Assembly (NCBI RefSeq): GCF_001427865.1
Contig: NZ_LMHH01000001.1
Coordinates: 558,001 to 622,000 of the forward strand
Direction: 5' to 3'
DNA: 64,000 nucleotides
From: Altererythrobacter sp. Root672
Lineage (GTDB): Bacteria > Pseudomonadota > Alphaproteobacteria > Sphingomonadales > Sphingomonadaceae
The notes under the pieces are model-generated. The model did no database searches. It worked only from the letters and a program-made list of their open reading frames with translations, and was not told the origin of the DNA. A program made the translations under genes and the position numbers. Below are positions 60,275 through 64,000 of the stretch, one piece after another (within the stretch, counting starts at the first letter, position 1; the number at the start of each line of letters is the position of its first letter).

Positions 60275-60850
60275 ATGAACAGCTTTGCTTTCCTCCTTGC
60301 CCCGCTCGCCTTGCTGTTGCCAGCGGTGGCCGCTGGCCTGCCGGATGCATCGACGCCGCAGAGCGAGACGGCTCGTGCCACGCCCGAAGCCGAAAGTGCG
60401 CCTGTAGGCCTTGAGAGCCCCGCTGCAGCGCCATTCCGGGTGCTCGATAACGCTCGGAAGACGCCGACTGAAAACCAGGTCAGAATCGAACAGCGGGTCA
60501 TCGTCCGAATTGCGCCGAGTTCACCGCGGACGGTTGCCAGGTCGATGGACAGAATCGCGGAAGATACCGACAGGTTCGAGGAAGAGCGGGTCGGCGACTG
60601 CGTGCCAATCGGTGCGATCGCCGCGGTGCAACCGGCGAACAACAACCGGCTCTTGTTCTTCATGCGCGACAGGCGAGTGCTTAGCGCCGCGCTGGAGCGA
60701 TCCTGCAACTCCGAGGACTATTACCTCGGTTTTTACGTCGAACGCAGTGGCGATGGACAGCTTTGCTCGCGGCGCGACAAGCTTCAGTCGCGTGCCGGTG
60801 CCAGTTGCCGCTTCACCAAGCTGAGCCGATTGGTCGCCGAACGCGACTGA
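60275..60850 (+). CDS. Secreted protein of unknown function
   Basis: 191 residues: a signal peptide (MNSFAFLLAPLALLLPAVAAG), a Pro/Ala/Glu linker to about residue 55, then a domain with RIEQRVIVRIAPSS, VGDCVPIGAIAAVQPANNNRLLFFMRDRRVL and YYLGFYVERSGDGQLCSRRDKLQSRAG. Four Cys residues may form two disulfides. I recognise no family. It lies upstream of the DEAD-box helicase on the same strand (134-bp gap), but co-transcription is uncertain. It is probably a small periplasmic protein. Confidence 0.6.
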   Translation: MNSFAFLLAPLALLLPAVAAGLPDASTPQSETARATPEAESAPVGLESPAAAPFRVLDNARKTPTENQVRIEQRVIVRIAPSSPRTVARSMDRIAEDTDRFEEERVGDCVPIGAIAAVQPANNNRLLFFMRDRRVLSAALERSCNSEDYYLGFYVERSGDGQLCSRRDKLQSRAGASCRFTKLSRLVAERD

Positions 60851-60984
60851 CCTTCCCGTGTCCAGCACGGGGGAATCCTTGACTTTCTCCTTGGGCGCTG
60901 CATAGGCGCTGGCCCGGCGGTGCGCTTGCGTGCGCGGCCGATTTTGCGGCGGGATAACCGCCCTGTTCCGGACAATGAACCCCT

Positions 60985-62409
60985 ATGAAGTTCGCCGATC
61001 TCGGCCTAACCGATGAATTGCTGAAGGCGGTCGAAGCCGCTGGATACAGCGAACCTACGCCCATCCAGGCGCAGGCGATCCCGCAGGTCCAGATGATGCG
61101 CGACATCATCGCCATCGCCCAGACCGGCACCGGCAAGACCGCCAGCTTCGTGCTGCCGATGATAGACATTCTCCATCACGGCCGCCGCCGCGCGCGGATG
61201 CCGCGCTCGCTGATCCTGGAACCGACGCGCGAACTCGCGGTGCAGGTGGCGGAGAACTTCGAGAAGTACGGCGTCAACCACGACCTGAAGATGGCGCTGC
61301 TGATCGGCGGCGTGCAGATGGGCGACCAGGTTAAGGCGCTCGACGAAGGCGTTGACGTGCTGATCGCCACGCCGGGCCGGCTGATGGACCTGTTCCAGCG
61401 CGGGAAGATCCTGCTTACCGGCTGTGAGCTGTTGGTCATCGACGAAGCCGACCGCATGCTCGACATGGGTTTCATCCCCGATATCGAGTTCATCTGCGAA
61501 AAGCTGCCGACCACCCGGCAGACCTTGCTGTTCTCGGCGACGATGCCGCCGCCGATCAAGAAGCTGGCCGACCGCTTCCTCAGCAATCCGAAATATATCG
61601 AGGTGGCCCGGCCGGCCTCGACCAACACCAACATCGCCCAGCACAAGGTCTTCACCAGCGTCCGCGGCAAGCGCGAGACGCTGCGCGAGCTGCTGCGTAC
61701 CGATGACGTGCACAGCGCGCTGATCTTCGCCAATCGCAAGACCACCGTGCGGGAGCTCAACAAGAGCCTGCAACGGTACGGCTTCGCTTCGGGCGAGATT
61801 CACGGCGACATGGATCAGTCGAGCCGGATTGCGGAACTCGACCGGTTCAAGAGGGGCGATATCAACATCCTCGTCGCCTCTGACGTCGCGGCACGCGGTC
61901 TCGACATCAAGGGCGTGAGCCACGTGTTCAACTTCGACACGCCGTGGCACCCCGACGACTACGTCCACCGCGTTGGCCGGACCGGCCGCGCAGGGGCCAA
62001 GGGCCGGGCTTTCACGCTCGTCGCGCCCGAGGATGCCGAAGCGATCGCCAACGTCGAGAAGCTGACAGGCGCTGCCTTGCCGGTGTTTGCCCTGGCTGGC
62101 GCGAAGGAAGCCCCGGAACCTAGGGAAGCCAAGGAACCCAAGGAACCCAAGGCTGAAAAGGCTCCGCGCGAGAAGTCCGAACGGAGCAGGCCGAAGCGCG
62201 AACCGCGCGAGGCCGAGGCCCGCCGGAAGCCCGCTCAGGCAGAACCGCGCGAGGCAGAGCCGCGTGAGGCAGAGGCTCCTCGGAAACCGGCCCAGGCAGA
62301 GCCGCGTCGCTCCGAGCGTCGCCGGCCCGATCCGGAAGACGAACGTCCGACCGAACCGGGTGAATGGAACGGTCCGGTTCCGGGCTTCCTCAACCTCTCG
62401 GCACTTTAA
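60985..62409 (+). CDS. DEAD-box RNA helicase (RhlE-like)
   Basis: 474 residues. Q motif FADLGLTDELLKAVEAAGYSEPTPIQ, Walker A AQTGTGKT, PTRELA, DEAD in VIDEADRML, SAT in LFSATMP, and ARGLDIKGVSHVFNFDTP/HRVGRTGRAG cover the helicase core (about residues 1-370). A C-terminal tail (about 375-460) is a low-complexity Lys/Arg/Glu region with repeated EPREAE units, ending NGPVPGFLNLSAL. It remodels RNA, probably in ribosome assembly or cold adaptation. Confidence 0.93.
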   Translation: MKFADLGLTDELLKAVEAAGYSEPTPIQAQAIPQVQMMRDIIAIAQTGTGKTASFVLPMIDILHHGRRRARMPRSLILEPTRELAVQVAENFEKYGVNHDLKMALLIGGVQMGDQVKALDEGVDVLIATPGRLMDLFQRGKILLTGCELLVIDEADRMLDMGFIPDIEFICEKLPTTRQTLLFSATMPPPIKKLADRFLSNPKYIEVARPASTNTNIAQHKVFTSVRGKRETLRELLRTDDVHSALIFANRKTTVRELNKSLQRYGFASGEIHGDMDQSSRIAELDRFKRGDINILVASDVAARGLDIKGVSHVFNFDTPWHPDDYVHRVGRTGRAGAKGRAFTLVAPEDAEAIANVEKLTGAALPVFALAGAKEAPEPREAKEPKEPKAEKAPREKSERSRPKREPREAEARRKPAQAEPREAEPREAEAPRKPAQAEPRRSERRRPDPEDERPTEPGEWNGPVPGFLNLSAL

Positions 62410-62420
62410 GGTCTGTTTTC

Positions 62421-62441
62421 CCCTCTCCCCCTGGGAGAGGG
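62421..62441. repeat. CCCTCTCCC hairpin between rhlE-like gene and uvrD
   Basis: CCCTCTCCC-CCT-GGGAGAGGG, a perfect 9-bp stem between two convergent genes. It has no T run in either direction, so its use as a terminator is uncertain. It is related to the repeat at 1280. Confidence 0.55.
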
Positions 62442-62451
62442 AGGAGCGCCG

Positions 62452-64000
62452 TCAGGCGGGCTTGACGAAGCTGTCGATCACTCGCTTGCGGCCGCTGGCC
62501 TCGAATTCGATCTCCAGCTTGTTGCCTTCCTGATCGACTACCTCGCCGTAACCGAACTTGTCGTGGAACACGCGTGCGCCGATCGCGATGTCGGTGCGCG
62601 GCTTGGCGGCAAAGCTCGCGGCGCTGCGGCTGGGTTCCGGCAGGCGCTTGGGCAGACGGTCATAGCCTGTCGATAGGGCACGCTGCCATCCCGGGCCTCG
62701 CGCTTGGCTGCGGTCGGGGCGGGCCTCACTGACATGTGCAAAGGGATCATCCTGCTCGCTCCAGTTGGCGCGCCAGAGCGAGGCGCCGCCGGTGAGCGTC
62801 GTTTCCTGGGCGATGTGCTCCGCTGGAAGCTCGGCGATGAAGCGCGAGGGGATCGAGCTGGTCCATTGCCCGTAAATACGCCGGTTCGCCGCATGCATGA
62901 TCGTGCACCGCCGCTTGGCGCGGGTAATGGCGACGTAAGCGAGGCGGCGCTCCTCCTCCAGCGAAGCCAGCCCGCCTTCGTCGAGCGCGCGCTGGCTCGG
63001 GAACACACCTTCCTCCCAGCCGGGCAGGAACACGTGGTCGAACTCCAGCCCTTTGGCCGCGTGGATGGTCATGATGGTGACCTTCTCGGTGTCGTCGGCC
63101 GCATCGTTGTCCATCACCAGGCTGACGTGTTCGAGGAAGTCGCCGAGCGTGTCGTACTCCTCCATCGCCCGGGCTAGCTCGACAAGGTTGTCCTGCCGCC
63201 CGGCGCTTTCCGAGGTGCGCTCCGCCTTGAGCATGGCGTCGTAGCCGCTTTCCTCCAGCACGCGGCGGAGCAGTTCGGCGGGGCTCTCTTGTTCGGCCAG
63301 CTCGCGCCAGCGCAGGAACGAGGACATCAGGCCAGCGATCGTCCCCCGAGCGCGAGCGGGCAGCTCGTCGCTGTCGGCGATCTCCAGGGCAGCGGCCGCC
63401 AGCGGAATGTCCTGCCGACGGGCATGCTGGTGCATCTTCTCGAGCGCCTTGGCGCCCAAGCCGCGCTTCGGCTGGTTGTGGATGCGTTCGAACGCCAGGT
63501 CGTCCGCCGGCTGGGCGATGACCCGGAGGTAAGCCAGCGCATCGCGGATCTCGGCACGTTCGTAGAACCGGAAGCCGCCGACGATGCGGTAGTTGAGGCC
63601 GATCTGGATGAAGCGGTCTTCGAACTCGCGGGTCTGGTACTGCGCGCGTACCAGGATCGCCACGCCTTCCAGCGGGGCGCCTTCGCGTTCGAGCCGTTCG
63701 ATCTCTTCACCGAGGCGGCGCGCTTCCTCTGGCGCGTCCCATACCCCGATCACCCGGACCTTCTCGCCGCCGCCGCGCTCGGTCCACAGCGTCTTGCCGA
63801 GGCGTGAGCTGTTGGCCTCGATCAGGCCGCTGGCCGCCGCGAGGATCTGCGGGGTCGAGCGGTAGTTCTGCTCCAGCTTGATAACCGCGGCGCCGGGAAA
63901 ATCCTTTTCGAACCGCAGGATATTGGCGACTTCTGCGCCGCGCCATGAATAGATCGACTGGTCGTCGTCCCCCACCACGCAGATGTTCTTGCGCGTCTGG
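62452..64000 (-). CDS. uvrD: UvrD/PcrA-type DNA helicase, N-terminal part outside the window
   Basis: The last 516 codons are present; the Walker A part lies beyond base 64000. VVGDDDQSIYSWRGAEVANILRF is motif II-III, KLEQNYRSTPQIL motif IV, VTIMTIHAAKGLEFDHVFLPGWEEGVFPS motif V and EEERRLAYVAITRAKRR motif VI. The C-terminal tail (ARVFHDKFGYGEVVDQEGNKLEIEFEASGRKRVIDSFV) is the Tudor-like RNA-polymerase-binding domain of UvrD/PcrA. It unwinds DNA 3'-5' in excision and mismatch repair. Confidence 0.93.
   Translation of the reverse strand, partial: QTRKNICVVGDDDQSIYSWRGAEVANILRFEKDFPGAAVIKLEQNYRSTPQILAAASGLIEANSSRLGKTLWTERGGGEKVRVIGVWDAPEEARRLGEEIERLEREGAPLEGVAILVRAQYQTREFEDRFIQIGLNYRIVGGFRFYERAEIRDALAYLRVIAQPADDLAFERIHNQPKRGLGAKALEKMHQHARRQDIPLAAAALEIADSDELPARARGTIAGLMSSFLRWRELAEQESPAELLRRVLEESGYDAMLKAERTSESAGRQDNLVELARAMEEYDTLGDFLEHVSLVMDNDAADDTEKVTIMTIHAAKGLEFDHVFLPGWEEGVFPSQRALDEGGLASLEEERRLAYVAITRAKRRCTIMHAANRRIYGQWTSSIPSRFIAELPAEHIAQETTLTGGASLWRANWSEQDDPFAHVSEARPDRSQARGPGWQRALSTGYDRLPKRLPEPSRSAASFAAKPRTDIAIGARVFHDKFGYGEVVDQEGNKLEIEFEASGRKRVIDSFVKPA

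Overview
The window is a high-GC chromosomal segment of an alphaproteobacterium, most likely a member of the Sphingomonadales close to the Erythrobacteraceae. The pointers are the gene set (cckA, cpdR, SapC, paired DUF4139 proteins, a PhoX with a Tat signal, a DUF4169 protein), the alphaproteobacterial SOS box upstream of recA, and the many short palindromic repeats between genes. Most of the segment is ordinary chromosome. No insertion sequence, transposase, integrase or CRISPR array was found.

Layout. 1-1.1 kb: a truncated cytochrome b561-type gene coupled to an FolM-like SDR. 1.3-5.5 kb: a metal/redox cassette, with a MerR-type regulator and a mer-like operator facing a glutaredoxin-MauE fusion and a His/Met-rich outer-membrane protein, followed by the chromate transporter chrA with a structured leader. 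5.5-9.6 kb: two small envelope proteins and an NAD synthetase carrying an extra N-terminal HTH-like domain. 9.6-15 kb: an amidohydrolase, PhoX, a glycine-zipper protein, and a divergent azoreductase/HxlR pair. 15-25 kb: cfa, rlmN, an OmpA-like barrel, yqiJ/flotillin, greB and a DUF4169 operon, and a lytic transglycosylase facing dapA. 25.9-31.7 kb: two paralogous S9 peptidases, the second frameshifted, around an acyl-CoA-dehydrogenase-like gene and a cupredoxin. 31.8-50.8 kb: a housekeeping block with smpB, DUF2062, cckA, two DUF4139 proteins, an MHYT-GGDEF-EAL protein, recA, a methyltransferase, alaS, a CPA2 antiporter, an FAD monooxygenase and icd. 50.8-53.7 kb: a type III polyketide synthase, methyltransferase and FAD oxidoreductase in an overlapping operon. 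53.7-56.1 kb: a stand-alone phage-type lysis cassette (o-spanin, i-spanin, putative holin, GH108 endolysin) facing an S24-type repressor, beside tRNA-Val(GAC). 56.2-64 kb: cpdR, an N-formylglutamate amidohydrolase-like gene, sapC, a GlcD-type dehydrogenase, a DEAD-box helicase, and uvrD cut by the window end.

The best candidate for an undescribed system is the lysis cassette. Its genes are compact and overlapping. They have a near-consensus promoter whose spacer contains a perfect inverted repeat, and a divergent repressor keeps an Ala84-Gly85 and Ser122/Lys163 arrangement typical of RecA-triggered self-cleavage. No capsid, tail or integrase genes are nearby. This suggests a domesticated, DNA-damage-inducible lysis or release module, for example for a gene transfer agent or a type-10-like secretion process. 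Other items of note are the HTH-NadE fusion, the MerR regulator lacking the Cys82 equivalent, the chrA leader with complementary SD and anti-SD segments, and a three-hairpin element downstream of sapC.
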